A stretch of DNA of 64,000 bases from Rhodoferax sp. GTDB lineage: Bacteria > Pseudomonadota > Gammaproteobacteria > Burkholderiales > Burkholderiaceae_C. The stretch lies in the NCBI RefSeq assembly GCF_028689295.1, contig NZ_JAQTWL010000002.1, forward strand, positions 62,001 to 126,000. Direction: 5' to 3'. The notes under the pieces are model-generated. The model made no database searches. It worked only from the letters and a program-made list of their open reading frames with translations, and was not told the origin of the DNA. The translations under genes and the position numbers were made by a program. Positions 16,658 to 27,965 of the stretch are shown here, in pieces; the first letter of the stretch is position 1, and the number at the start of each line of letters is the position of its first letter.

Positions 16658-19483
16658 ATGAATGCGATTACCAGGCGTGAATTGGCGCAACTCGATGCGC
16701 CGCTTGTCACCTTCAGTCTCAACGGGCGCGAGGTGACGGGGCAGGCCAGCGAGTCCCTGCTGCAGGTCGCCGAGCGCGAGGGCATTGAAATCCCCCACCT
16801 TTGCTACAAGGAAGGTCTGGAGGCGGTCGGCAACTGCCGCTCCTGCATGGTCGAAATCAATGGTGAACGGGTGCTGGCGCCTTCGTGCTGCCGCAACCCG
16901 GCGCCGGGCATGAAGGTGGTGACGGACAGCGCGCGCGCGCTGGCTTCACAAAAACTGGTGCTTGAACTGCTGCTTTCGGACATGCCCGAGAAGGCCTACA
17001 CGCGCCACAACGAGGTTGATCACTGGGCTGGCAAGATAGGGGTTGGCAAGCCGCGTTTCAAGGCGCGCCAGCAGGTCAGGCAAGACCTGTCGCATCCGGC
17101 TATTGCCATCAACCTGGATGCCTGCATCCAGTGCACCCGTTGCCTGCGTGCCTGCCGCGACGAGCAGGTCAACGACGTCATCGGACTGGCGTTTCGCGGC
17201 AACCAGGCCAAAATCGTGTTCGACATGGACGACCCCATGGGGTCTTCCACCTGTGTCGCCTGCGGCGAGTGCGTGCAGGCGTGTCCCACGGGTGCGCTGA
17301 TGCCGGCGCGCGAGGCTGCGCTGGCAGTGCCTGACAAACAGGTGGCCTCGGTCTGCCCGTATTGCGGCGTGGGTTGCCAATTGACCTACAACGTCAAGGA
17401 CAACAAGATTCTTTTTGTCGAAGGGCGCGACGGACCGGCCAACCACGGCCGGCTGTGCGTCAAGGGGCGTTATGGTTTTGACTATGCGCACCACCCGCAG
17501 CGCTTGACCCAGCCCCTGATCCGGCGCGCCGATGCGCCCAAGCGCGGCGACTTCACCATGGACCCGGCGCGGGTCATGGACGTGTTTCGCGAGGCCACAT
17601 GGGAAGAAGCGCTGGCGCTGGCGGGTGGCAAACTAAAGCAGATCCGTGACCAGTACGGCAAAAAATCACTGGCAGGCTTTGGCTCGGCCAAGGGCAGCAA
17701 CGAAGAAGCCTACCTGTTTCAGAAGCTGGTGCGCACCGGCTTCGGCAGCAACAATGTGGACCATTGCACCCGTCTGTGCCATGCCTCGTCGGTGGCTGCC
17801 TTGCTCGAAGGCATCGGTTCGGGCGGCGTTTCGAACCCGGTGATGGACGTGACCCAGGCCGAGGTGGTCATCGTCATTGGTGCCAACCCCACCGTGAACC
17901 ACCCGGTGGGCGCGACCTGGATCAAAAATGCGGTCAAGAACGGCACCAAACTGGTGGTCTGCGACCCGCGCCGCTCCGACATGGCGCGCCTGGCGCACCG
18001 TTTCCTGCAGTTCAAGCCCGACACCGACGTGGCCCTGCTCAATGCGATGATGCACGTCATCGTGCACGAGGGCCTGGTCAATCAGGACTTCATCGCCAGC
18101 CGCACCATCGGTTTTGAGGAGCTGCGCAAAAATGTCGAGGGTTACAGCCCCGAGGTCATGGCGCCGATTTGCGGCATCGATGCCGACACCATCAAATACG
18201 TGGCGCGACTCTATGCCACCTCCAAAGCCTCCATGATCCTGTGGGGTATGGGCGTTTCGCAGCACATCCATGGCACGGACAATGCCCGCTGCCTGATTGC
18301 GTTGGCCCTGATGACTGGCCAGATCGGCCGCTCCGGCACCGGCCTGCACCCCCTGCGCGGCCAAAACAATGTGCAGGGCGCGTCTGATGCCGGCCTGATT
18401 CCCATGATGTACCCCGACTACCAGTCGGTGTCCGATCCGCAGGTGCAGGCCCGCTTCGAATCCAGCTGGAAGCTGCCCGCAGGCAGCCTGGACAACAAGC
18501 CCGGCCTGACCGTGATCGAGGTCATGCACGCCATCAAGCGGGGCGAGGTGCGCGGCATGTACATCATGGGCGAAAACCCGGCCATGTCGGACCCGGACGT
18601 GCACCATGCGCACGAGGCGCTGGCAGCGCTGGACCATCTGGTGGTGCAGGACATCTTCCTGACCGAGACGGCCTACCTGGCCGATGTCATTTTGCCGGCC
18701 AGCGCCTTTCCGGAAAAAACCGGCAGCTTTACCAACACCGACCGCCTGGTGCAAATGGGGCGTCAGGCGATCACGCCACCCGGCAACGCCAGGCAGGACT
18801 TGTGGATCATCGAGCAAATGGCGGCCCGTCTCGGTCTGGACTGGCAGTACGCCGATGTTTCCCAAGTGTTCGACGAAATGCGCCACACCATGCCCAGCAT
18901 TGGCGGCATCACCTGGGACCGGCTGGAGCGTGAGCATGCGGTCACCTACCCGTGTGTGGCCGAAGGCGACCCGGGCGAGCCGGTGGTGTTCGTTGACAGC
19001 TTCCCGAGGGAATCCGGCCGCGCCCGCTTTGTCCCGGCCGACATCATTCCGGCCAACGAGCGTCCCGACGCCGAATACCCCATGGTGCTGATCACCGGAC
19101 GCCAACTGGAACACTGGCACACCGGCAGCATGACGCGGCGCGCCACGGTGCTCGATGCCATCGAGCCAGATCCGGTGGTTTTGATGCACCCGCTCGACCT
19201 GGCCGCGCTGGGTGGCAAACCCGGCGATGTAGTCACCTTGGCATCCCGCCGCGGCACGGTATCGCTGTACGCCCGGGCCGACGAGAGCTCGCCGCGCGGC
19301 GCGGTGTTTGTGCCGTTTTGCTACTACGAGGCGGCGATCAACAAGTTGACCAACGCCGCGCTGGACCCGTTCGGCAAGATACCCGAATTCAAATACTGCG
19401 CCATTCGTGCCACCCTGGGCGGTGAAGCCCCGGTGCAGAGCAGCTATGGCGGTGGCCAGGCACTGTTGTTGGCGACCCACTGA
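16658..19483 (+). CDS. fdhA: Formate dehydrogenase alpha subunit, Mo/W-bisPGD
   Basis: 941-residue catalytic subunit oxidising formate to CO2. The N-terminal NuoG-like [2Fe-2S] domain has CYKEG, CRSC and CC. Two ferredoxin-type clusters follow (CIQCTRCLRAC, CVACGECVQACP), then the bis-MGD [4Fe-4S] motif CPYCGVGCQ with C near GRLCVKGRYG. The metal-binding cysteine is in NNVDHCTRLCHASS; no selenocysteine codon is needed. The C-terminal molybdopterin-binding domain includes TGRQLEHWHTGSMTRR. Domain order and length match FdsA and Fdh1A. Mo or W cannot be told from sequence. No fdhD- or fdsC-like gene follows here. Confidence 0.95.
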   Translation: MNAITRRELAQLDAPLVTFSLNGREVTGQASESLLQVAEREGIEIPHLCYKEGLEAVGNCRSCMVEINGERVLAPSCCRNPAPGMKVVTDSARALASQKLVLELLLSDMPEKAYTRHNEVDHWAGKIGVGKPRFKARQQVRQDLSHPAIAINLDACIQCTRCLRACRDEQVNDVIGLAFRGNQAKIVFDMDDPMGSSTCVACGECVQACPTGALMPAREAALAVPDKQVASVCPYCGVGCQLTYNVKDNKILFVEGRDGPANHGRLCVKGRYGFDYAHHPQRLTQPLIRRADAPKRGDFTMDPARVMDVFREATWEEALALAGGKLKQIRDQYGKKSLAGFGSAKGSNEEAYLFQKLVRTGFGSNNVDHCTRLCHASSVAALLEGIGSGGVSNPVMDVTQAEVVIVIGANPTVNHPVGATWIKNAVKNGTKLVVCDPRRSDMARLAHRFLQFKPDTDVALLNAMMHVIVHEGLVNQDFIASRTIGFEELRKNVEGYSPEVMAPICGIDADTIKYVARLYATSKASMILWGMGVSQHIHGTDNARCLIALALMTGQIGRSGTGLHPLRGQNNVQGASDAGLIPMMYPDYQSVSDPQVQARFESSWKLPAGSLDNKPGLTVIEVMHAIKRGEVRGMYIMGENPAMSDPDVHHAHEALAALDHLVVQDIFLTETAYLADVILPASAFPEKTGSFTNTDRLVQMGRQAITPPGNARQDLWIIEQMAARLGLDWQYADVSQVFDEMRHTMPSIGGITWDRLEREHAVTYPCVAEGDPGEPVVFVDSFPRESGRARFVPADIIPANERPDAEYPMVLITGRQLEHWHTGSMTRRATVLDAIEPDPVVLMHPLDLAALGGKPGDVVTLASRRGTVSLYARADESSPRGAVFVPFCYYEAAINKLTNAALDPFGKIPEFKYCAIRATLGGEAPVQSSYGGGQALLLATH

Positions 19484-19505
19484 CATGCTTAAACCAGCGG
19501 CAAGC

Positions 19506-19538
19506 AACGAGCCCATCCGGCTGTGATGGGCGTCGTTT
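19506..19538 (+). terminator. Hairpin after fdhA, possible terminator
   Basis: GCCCATC (19511-19517) and GATGGGC (19525-19531) form a 7-bp stem with a 7-nt loop; outer AACG/CGTT adds four pairs across a small internal loop and is followed by TTG. It lies 22 bases after the fdhA stop and just before terC. The T run is short, so this may be a partial terminator. I see no yybP-ykoY manganese riboswitch consensus in this 81-base gap. Confidence 0.45.
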
Positions 19539-19564
19539 GATCATCATTATTTAGGAGAATTTGA

Positions 19565-20248
19565 ATGGAATTGCAAAACATCGACTTCTGGATTGGTCTG
19601 CTCAAGATCATCTGGATCAATATCATTTTGTCGGGCGACAACGCCGTGGTGATCGCACTGGCAGCCCGTTCGCTGCCGCCCAGCCAGCAACAAAAGGCGG
19701 TTTTGCTGGGCTCTGGCGCAGCGGTGGTGATGCGCATTGCGCTGACCGTGGTGGCGGCCATGCTGCTGGAGCTGTCATTCCTGCAAATCATCGGGGGCCT
19801 GATGCTGCTGTGGATCGGCGTTCAATTGCTCAGCGGCGATGAAGAAGGCGATGGCGGGGTGAAGCAGACCGGCACCTTGATGGCGGCGGTGCGCACCATT
19901 TTGATTGCCGACCTGATCATGAGCCTGGACAACGTGATTGCGGTGGCAGCGGCGGCCAAGGGCAGCATGACCCTGTTGATCCTGGGCCTGGCCATCAGCA
20001 TCCCGCTGGTGATTTTCGGCAGCACGCTGATGATCAAGCTGATGGAACGCTACCCCGTCATCGTGACGCTGGGTGCCGCCCTGATTGGCTGGGTGGGGGG
20101 CGAAACGGTGGTCAGTGATGTGGCGTTGAAGGGGGTGATGGTCGCCAACCCCTGGCTGCATTACGCTGCTGCGGCGATCGGTGCCACATTGGTGCTGGGT
20201 ATTGGGCGGTTAATGCAAAAACGCCATACCGAGCACGTCACATTTTGA
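19565..20248 (+). CDS. TerC-family integral membrane protein
   Basis: 227 residues, about seven hydrophobic segments. The two acidic metal-motif helices of TerC proteins are present: NIILSGDNAVVIALAARSLPP near residues 20-40 and ADLIMSLDNVIAVAAAAKG near 115-135. Family members are linked to manganese/calcium export, tellurite resistance and metalation of secreted proteins; the exact ion here is unknown. TAGGAG is well spaced before ATG. The 3' end overlaps the convergent acyltransferase gene by 39 bases, so the two transcripts are complementary there. Confidence 0.88.
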   Translation: MELQNIDFWIGLLKIIWINIILSGDNAVVIALAARSLPPSQQQKAVLLGSGAAVVMRIALTVVAAMLLELSFLQIIGGLMLLWIGVQLLSGDEEGDGGVKQTGTLMAAVRTILIADLIMSLDNVIAVAAAAKGSMTLLILGLAISIPLVIFGSTLMIKLMERYPVIVTLGAALIGWVGGETVVSDVALKGVMVANPWLHYAAAAIGATLVLGIGRLMQKRHTEHVTF

Positions 20249-21570
20249 CGCAAGCCCCGCATTGGCAGCGTTCACCAAAATAGCCTGGATCCCCTGCGTG
20301 AGCAGGCTGGCGTTGGTTTCGCTTAGCCGGGCTGCGTCAAAAGCCACATTCAAAATCAAGCTGTCCCGGTAGCTGCTGGCTGCCGTGAACAGCGTCTGGT
20401 AGGGCATGGGACACAGCGCAAACGAGATGGCTTCGACCGCAGGGTCTTCCGTCACCGTGGCAATGGCGCCCACATTGCTGACCATGGTGTTGGGAAGCGA
20501 GGCCAGTGTTTTTTGCCGGAACGATGTCAGCCGTTCAGGCAACACCGGCGTCCCGTCCAGCCCAAACAGATGAAACAAAAGATGGCCTTCGCCGCGGGCG
20601 ATCTGCAACCGGGTCTGCCCGATGATGTCGCGCGCCAGTTGCCAGAAATCGGTGTCGGTTCGAACTGAAAAAGTGGCGGAAATCAGCGACACGAACAGGC
20701 CGGTGGGCGATGCCGGTGGCACCGGCTCCAGATGCGGGCGCATATCCACCGGGCAGGACAGGAAGAAAACGCTGGCGTCAACGCCTGCCTGCAACTGGCG
20801 TTGCGCCAGCAGTTGCGCTGCGCACAGGGCGCCGTGCACGCTGGTGCCGTGGGCACGCGCTGCCGTTAGCAGCCGCCGGGTGAGCTCGGGGGCAAAGTTC
20901 AGCCGAACGAATTTGGGAACTCTGCCGGTGGCCTCAGCGGCAAGCCAGGGGATAGCCGGCAGTGGGCCGTGGCGGCGGTAGTCGGCGATCAGCGTGCTTC
21001 TGAGCTGTTTGGCTGCTTCCGGCTGCTCGGCCCAGCGAAAACGCGCGGGGTGAACGTCAGCCATGGCGGGCAGCGCGCTTGGACCAGGCTGCGGGCCCGG
21101 ATCGTCCTGGCTTGCCATCACGGACAGCATTCGCCGCAGCAGCGCAGTACCAGCGCGGCCGTCGGCAATCGCGTGGTGAAAACTCAGCGCCAGCACCGAG
21201 CGCTCGGGCATTTCCAGATACAGGCAACGCATCAGCGGGGCGGCCTCTGCCACAAAGGGTTCGGACAGCTGCTGCTCGATGCAGCCTTGCCAATCGGCGG
21301 CGGTCACGCTGTGGCAGCGCAATTCGATTTGCGCGCCAGGCGCGTGGGTGAAACACAGGCCGTTTTCCTCGCTCCAGTGGACGCTGGCCCGCAGCAACAA
21401 GTTTTCCAGTTGCAGCAGATCGAGCGCAGCGCGGATGCGCTCGGGCTCGAGATGGCCACGGCGTTCGGCAAACACGACAAAGTTCATGCAGGACACGAGG
21501 TCCGACATGTAGAAAAAGGCTTCTCCCGGGTCCAGCGGACGAATGATCGGCGGTGCCGGCAAGGTCTCGG

Positions 21571-21574
<4 letters not shown>
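20210..21574 (-). CDS. Condensation-fold acyltransferase (PapA5/alcohol acetyltransferase-like)
   Basis: About 454 residues of the CoA-dependent acyltransferase/condensation-domain superfamily. The catalytic HHxxxDG motif is [12 protein letters not shown] near residue 140, with an N-terminal [13 protein letters not shown] segment and a C-terminal half ([18 protein letters not shown] onward) typical of the two-lobed fold. The closest description is the PapA5/WS-DGAT-like group; donor and acceptor are unknown. GTG at 21574 overlaps the gcvP stop as GTGA, pointing to translational coupling; the track start at 21595 is a TTG further inside gcvP. It would therefore be expressed from the glycine-riboswitch-controlled gcv operon. 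Confidence 0.75.
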
Positions 21575-24444
<2,870 letters not shown>

Positions 24445-24458
24445 GATGGGCGGCCTGC

Positions 24459-24833
24459 TCAGTGCGCGTCAGCGGCGAAAGCGGTGTAGCTGGTTTCGTC
24501 CATGAAGGCGTCCAGGTCGGCCGGGTTGGCCAGCTTGAACTTGAAGAACCAGCCCGCGTTCAGCGGGTCGGAGTTGGCCAGCGACGGGTCGTCGCGCAGG
24601 GCCTCGTTGACCTGGGTGACTTCTCCATTGGCGGGCATGTACACGTCGGCGGCGGCCTTGACCGATTCAACGACGGCGGCAGGATCTTTGGCTGCGTAAG
24701 TTTTGCCCACTTCGGGCAGATCGACAAACACCACATCGCCCAAGGCGTCTTGCGCGTGGTGGGTGATGCCAACGGTGCCGATGTCGCCGTCAATCTTGAT
24801 CCATTCGTGGTCTGGTGTGTATTTGATCGTCAT
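24459..24833 (-). CDS. gcvH: Glycine cleavage system H protein
   Basis: 124-residue lipoyl carrier. The lipoylated lysine is in [14 protein letters not shown] near residue 60, the N-terminus [24 protein letters not shown] is the family opening, and the end carries [16 protein letters not shown] at 24833 is the real start; the track line begins about 80 codons upstream in sequence that overlaps gcvT. A 52-base gap after gcvT contains a GAGAA-like ribosome site. It shuttles the aminomethyl group between GcvP and GcvT. Confidence 0.97.
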   Translation of the reverse strand: MTIKYTPDHEWIKIDGDIGTVGITHHAQDALGDVVFVDLPEVGKTYAAKDPAAVVESVKAAADVYMPANGEVTQVNEALRDDPSLANSDPLNAGWFFKFKLANPADLDAFMDETSYTAFAADAH

Positions 24834-24885
24834 GGTGATTCTCTGAAAAATTGAAAAGAAAAAGTGAGGAAAAGTAAAAAGAACG

Positions 24886-26043
24886 TTAACCGCGGAAATA
24901 GTTGGTCGGCACAAAGGGCATCGCCACCACTTCCATTTTGACCGGCTTGCCACGCACGATGGCGTTGACCCGGTTGCCCAGGGTGGCCAGGGCCGGCGGC
25001 ACATAACCCATGGCGATGGGCTGGTCGATGGTTGGGCCGAGCAGGCCGCTGGTGACCTCGCCGATAGGTTCACCGTTCAGGTCTTGCAGCTCAATATGCT
25101 CACGCACGGGAATGCGTTCCAGCGCTTTCAGGCCGACACGCTTGCGCGTGACCGAACCCGGTTCTCCAGCAAGTTGGGCCAGAATTTTGTCCGCACCCGG
25201 GAAACCGCCCGCGCGCGCGCCGCCTGCGCGGCGTACCTTTTGCATCGCCCATTGCAGACCCGCCTCCACCGGCGTGGTGCTGCTGTCGATGTCGTTGCCG
25301 TAGAGGGGTAGTCCGGCCTCCAGCCGCAAGGAGTTGCGCGCACCCAGGCCAATCGGCTTGACTTCGGGTTGCGCCAGCAGCGCCCTGGCCAGCGCCATCG
25401 CCTCCGAGGCGTGGACCGAGATCTCAAAACCGTCTTCACCGGTGTAACCGCTGCGGGTCAGGAACACGTCGATTTTTTGCTCTCCGGTGTCCACCGTGAA
25501 GCTGCCGCCGGTCATGAATACCAGCTTTTCCACGCCCGGCGCCAGACGCGACAGGGCGGTCACGGCTTGCGGGCCTTGCAGCGCCAGCAGAGCGCGCTCC
25601 GGCATGGGAATGACATGGCAACGGCTGCCAATTTTGGCCTGAATATGCGCGATGTCGCCCACCTTGCAGGCGCCGTTGACGATGACAAAGATGTCGCCAC
25701 CGTTGGCATGGTCGCGGTTGACGAACATCAGGTCGTCGATGATGCCGCCGGCATCATTGAGCAGCAGGCCATAGCGCTGTTTGCCCACGGCCAGGTCGAT
25801 CACATCGACCGGAATCAGGCTCTCGAATGCTGCTGCAGCATCCGACCCGACCAGGCGCAACTGGCCCATGTGCGACACATCGAACAAACCGGCGGCAGTA
25901 CGCGTGTGTTTGTGCTCGGCCATCAGGCCTTCGGGGTATTGCACCGGCATGCTGTAGCCGGCAAAAGGCACCATGCGGGCACCCAGGGCAATGTGTAAAT
26001 CGTTGAGGGGAACTTTGAGCAGGTCGTCAGGGGTGGCGGACAT
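24886..26043 (-). CDS. gcvT: Aminomethyltransferase, T protein
   Basis: 385-residue folate-dependent enzyme that transfers the methylene group from aminomethyl-GcvH to tetrahydrofolate, releasing ammonia. Typical regions: MVPFAGYSMPVQYPEGLMAEHKHTR at residues 22-46, DVSHMGQLRLVG, and RSGYTGEDGFEISV in the middle, with the C-terminal barrel ending in MPFVPTNYFRG. It is the first gene of the minus-strand gcv operon and lies 65 bases below the riboswitch, which would control gcvT, gcvH, gcvP and the following acyltransferase. Confidence 0.97.
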   Translation of the reverse strand: MSATPDDLLKVPLNDLHIALGARMVPFAGYSMPVQYPEGLMAEHKHTRTAAGLFDVSHMGQLRLVGSDAAAAFESLIPVDVIDLAVGKQRYGLLLNDAGGIIDDLMFVNRDHANGGDIFVIVNGACKVGDIAHIQAKIGSRCHVIPMPERALLALQGPQAVTALSRLAPGVEKLVFMTGGSFTVDTGEQKIDVFLTRSGYTGEDGFEISVHASEAMALARALLAQPEVKPIGLGARNSLRLEAGLPLYGNDIDSSTTPVEAGLQWAMQKVRRAGGARAGGFPGADKILAQLAGEPGSVTRKRVGLKALERIPVREHIELQDLNGEPIGEVTSGLLGPTIDQPIAMGYVPPALATLGNRVNAIVRGKPVKMEVVAMPFVPTNYFRG

Positions 26044-26107
26044 CAGGACTCCAAAAGAGCAGGGGGCAAATCAAAATCCATGGCCTGACCGTGCGTCAAT
26101 GCCATGG

Positions 26108-26366
26108 GCTGCCCCCGCTGTCCGCTTTACCTGAGAGATTCGCCGCCGCCAGTCGCGCAGGGCGCACGGGCTTTGGGTTGCTCCTTCGGTGGATCATGAT
26201 TGGCACAGGTGCCAGCGATGACCTCTCTCCAGTGGGGAATCGTCAACAAGTTTCAGGGCTCGATGACGGTTGTCAGTCCTTTTGCCTGAGCGTTCAAGCG
26301 GCTGCAATCAGCCACTCTGCGCCTTCGGCGGCCTGCCTCTGAGGACAAGCTCTCTCCTGACGGGGC
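26108..26366 (-). promoter_or_regulatory. Tandem glycine riboswitch upstream of gcvT
   Basis: Read on the minus strand, two glycine aptamers follow each other. The first (about 26366-26273) has GTCAGGAGAGAGC, GCCGCCGAAGGCGC and CGCTCAGGCAAAAGGAC. The second (about 26238-26108) has TGGAGAGAGG, CCACCGAAGGAGCAA and TCTCTCAGGTAAAGCGGAC. These are the conserved pieces of the class in the expected order, with a linker of about 35 nt. No terminator hairpin is evident between the second aptamer and gcvT, so glycine probably turns expression on by exposing the ribosome site. Confidence 0.95.
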
Positions 26367-26422
26367 AAATTCTACATGGGGTTCATGACGGACTTCGCGG
26401 CGCGGCCTTGCTCCAACAGTGC

Positions 26423-26458
26423 GGCATTGGTAGGAGCGGCGCCCCCGCCGCGAATGCC
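26423..26458. repeat. REP-like nested palindrome
   Basis: GGCATT (26423-26428) pairs with AATGCC (26453-26458) around an inner GCGGC/GCCGC stem with a C-rich tip. The inner part, TAGGAGCGGCG followed by GCCGCGAA, resembles the REP sequences common in Pseudomonas (GTAGGAGCGG...CCGCGAA). It lies between the riboswitch and the DUF1015 gene. The rest of 26381-26539 shows no other clear element. Confidence 0.55.
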
Positions 26459-26539
26459 CGCCAAATGCAGACGCCCCATATTGGTCAACAATCGACACCT
26501 TTGAAAACTACATTCGCTTTGCATGGCGAAAGTTCAACC

Positions 26540-27856
26540 ATGAAAATGATCAATGACATTGGCATCCAGATTCCAACGGTGTATCTGCCGAAAAAAAGTA
26601 TCGACCTGAAAAAGTGGGCGGTGATTGCCTGTGACCAATTCACGGCCGAGCCGCAATACTGGCAACAGGTTGAGGAACAGGTGGGCGCGGCGCCCTCGAC
26701 GCTCAAGCTGATCTTTCCCGAGGTGTATCTGGACAAACCAGGCGCGCCCGAGCGCATGACGGCCATTGGTCAGACCATGACAGATTACCTGCGCGATGGC
26801 GTGCTGCTGCCCCACGACGGCATGGTTTACGTCGAACGCAGCGTGGCCGGCAAAACCCGGCACGGCCTGATGCTGTGCCTGGACCTGGAGTGCTACGACT
26901 ACCGCTCGGGTTCGGCCAGCCTGATTCGCGCCACCGAGGGCACCATTGTTGACCGCCTGCCGCCGCGCATCAAAATCCGGGAACAGGCGGCGCTGGAGCT
27001 GCCGCATATCCTGGTGCTGATCGACGACCAGGATCACACCGTGATCCAACCACTCACCGCAGCCAAGGCCGGATTCGCGCCGCTCTATGACTTTGAGCTG
27101 ATGCAGGGCGGCGGCCATCTGGCCGGGTATGCTGTCACAGATGCGGCGCAGCAGCGCGTGGTGGATGCGCTGCGGGCGCTGGCACAGCCAGAGCGCTTTG
27201 CCGCCCGTTATGGCGTTGGCCCCGAGCAGCCAGTGCTGCTGTTTGCCATGGGCGACGGCAACCATTCGCTGGCCACGGCCAAGGCGATCTGGGAGAAAAA
27301 CAAGGCGCGCTTCGGCCTGGATCATCCGAGCCGTTTTGCGCTGGCTGAAATCGACAACGTGCATGACCAGGCGCTGGAGTTTGAGGCCATCCACCGGCTG
27401 CTGCTTGGCTGCAGGAACGATATGCTGACTGAGCTCAAAACAGCCTTTGGTTCGAACCTCAGTTACACCGAAGTGGCTTCAGCCGAACTTATGCGCCAGC
27501 GCGTCGATGCCTCACAGGGGCCCAGACAGGCCGTTGGTTTTATCGGTGGCGGGCAGGCATTCGGGGTCATCGAGATTGATCCGCCCACGTCCAACCTGCC
27601 GGTGGGCACACTGCAAACTTTTCTGGACCAGTTTCTTAAAGGGGGTGGTGCCCAGGCGATTGATTATGTGCATGGTGCCGACGTGTTGGAGCGCCTGGCT
27701 TGGCAAAGCGGCAATGCCGGTTTTTATTTTGCCGGCATGCACAAGTCAGAGCTATTCAAGACCGTCATTCTGGAGGGCGCCTTGCCGCACAAGACCTTCT
27801 CTTTGGGCCAGGCACGCGAGAAACGCTATTACATGGAAGCCAGAAAGATCAGCTGA
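26540..27856 (+). CDS. DUF1015-family protein
   Basis: 438 residues matching the uncharacterised DUF1015 family. Recognisable stretches are KWAVIACDQFTAEPQYW near residue 25, LPHILVLIDDQDHTVI near 155, and the histidine-containing LLFAMGDGNHSLATAKAIWE near 240, which resembles an active or metal-binding site. No membrane segments or signal peptide. ATG at 26540 is the natural start; the track's longer version runs back through the riboswitch region. Function unknown. It is transcribed away from the gcv operon and not obviously linked to it. Confidence 0.78.
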   Translation: MKMINDIGIQIPTVYLPKKSIDLKKWAVIACDQFTAEPQYWQQVEEQVGAAPSTLKLIFPEVYLDKPGAPERMTAIGQTMTDYLRDGVLLPHDGMVYVERSVAGKTRHGLMLCLDLECYDYRSGSASLIRATEGTIVDRLPPRIKIREQAALELPHILVLIDDQDHTVIQPLTAAKAGFAPLYDFELMQGGGHLAGYAVTDAAQQRVVDALRALAQPERFAARYGVGPEQPVLLFAMGDGNHSLATAKAIWEKNKARFGLDHPSRFALAEIDNVHDQALEFEAIHRLLLGCRNDMLTELKTAFGSNLSYTEVASAELMRQRVDASQGPRQAVGFIGGGQAFGVIEIDPPTSNLPVGTLQTFLDQFLKGGGAQAIDYVHGADVLERLAWQSGNAGFYFAGMHKSELFKTVILEGALPHKTFSLGQAREKRYYMEARKIS

Positions 27857-27885
27857 GCCCGTGAACGGCAAGACGCAATACAGTT

Positions 27886-27907
27886 GCCAAGCCGATGTCG
27901 GCTTGGC
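27886..27907. terminator. Hairpin between convergent DUF1015 and diguanylate cyclase genes
   Basis: GCCAAGCCGA-TG-TCGGCTTGGC is a perfect 10-bp stem with a two-base tip, in the 109-base gap between converging genes. No T tract flanks it on either strand, so it is at best a Rho-assisted or mRNA-end-protecting hairpin serving both directions. Confidence 0.4.
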
Positions 27908-27965
27908 AGGCAACTTGGTCGATCTCGTGCTGCGTCAAAGCACCATTTCGTGCCGTCGCAAACAC

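Noticed and set aside
17666-19516. 616-residue minus-strand ORF inside fdhA
   Set aside because: Antisense shadow; fdhA on the plus strand has complete motifs over the same span.
19484-19564. Manganese (yybP-ykoY) riboswitch before terC
   Set aside because: Gap is only 81 bases and lacks the conserved loops; a terminator-like hairpin explains the symmetry seen.
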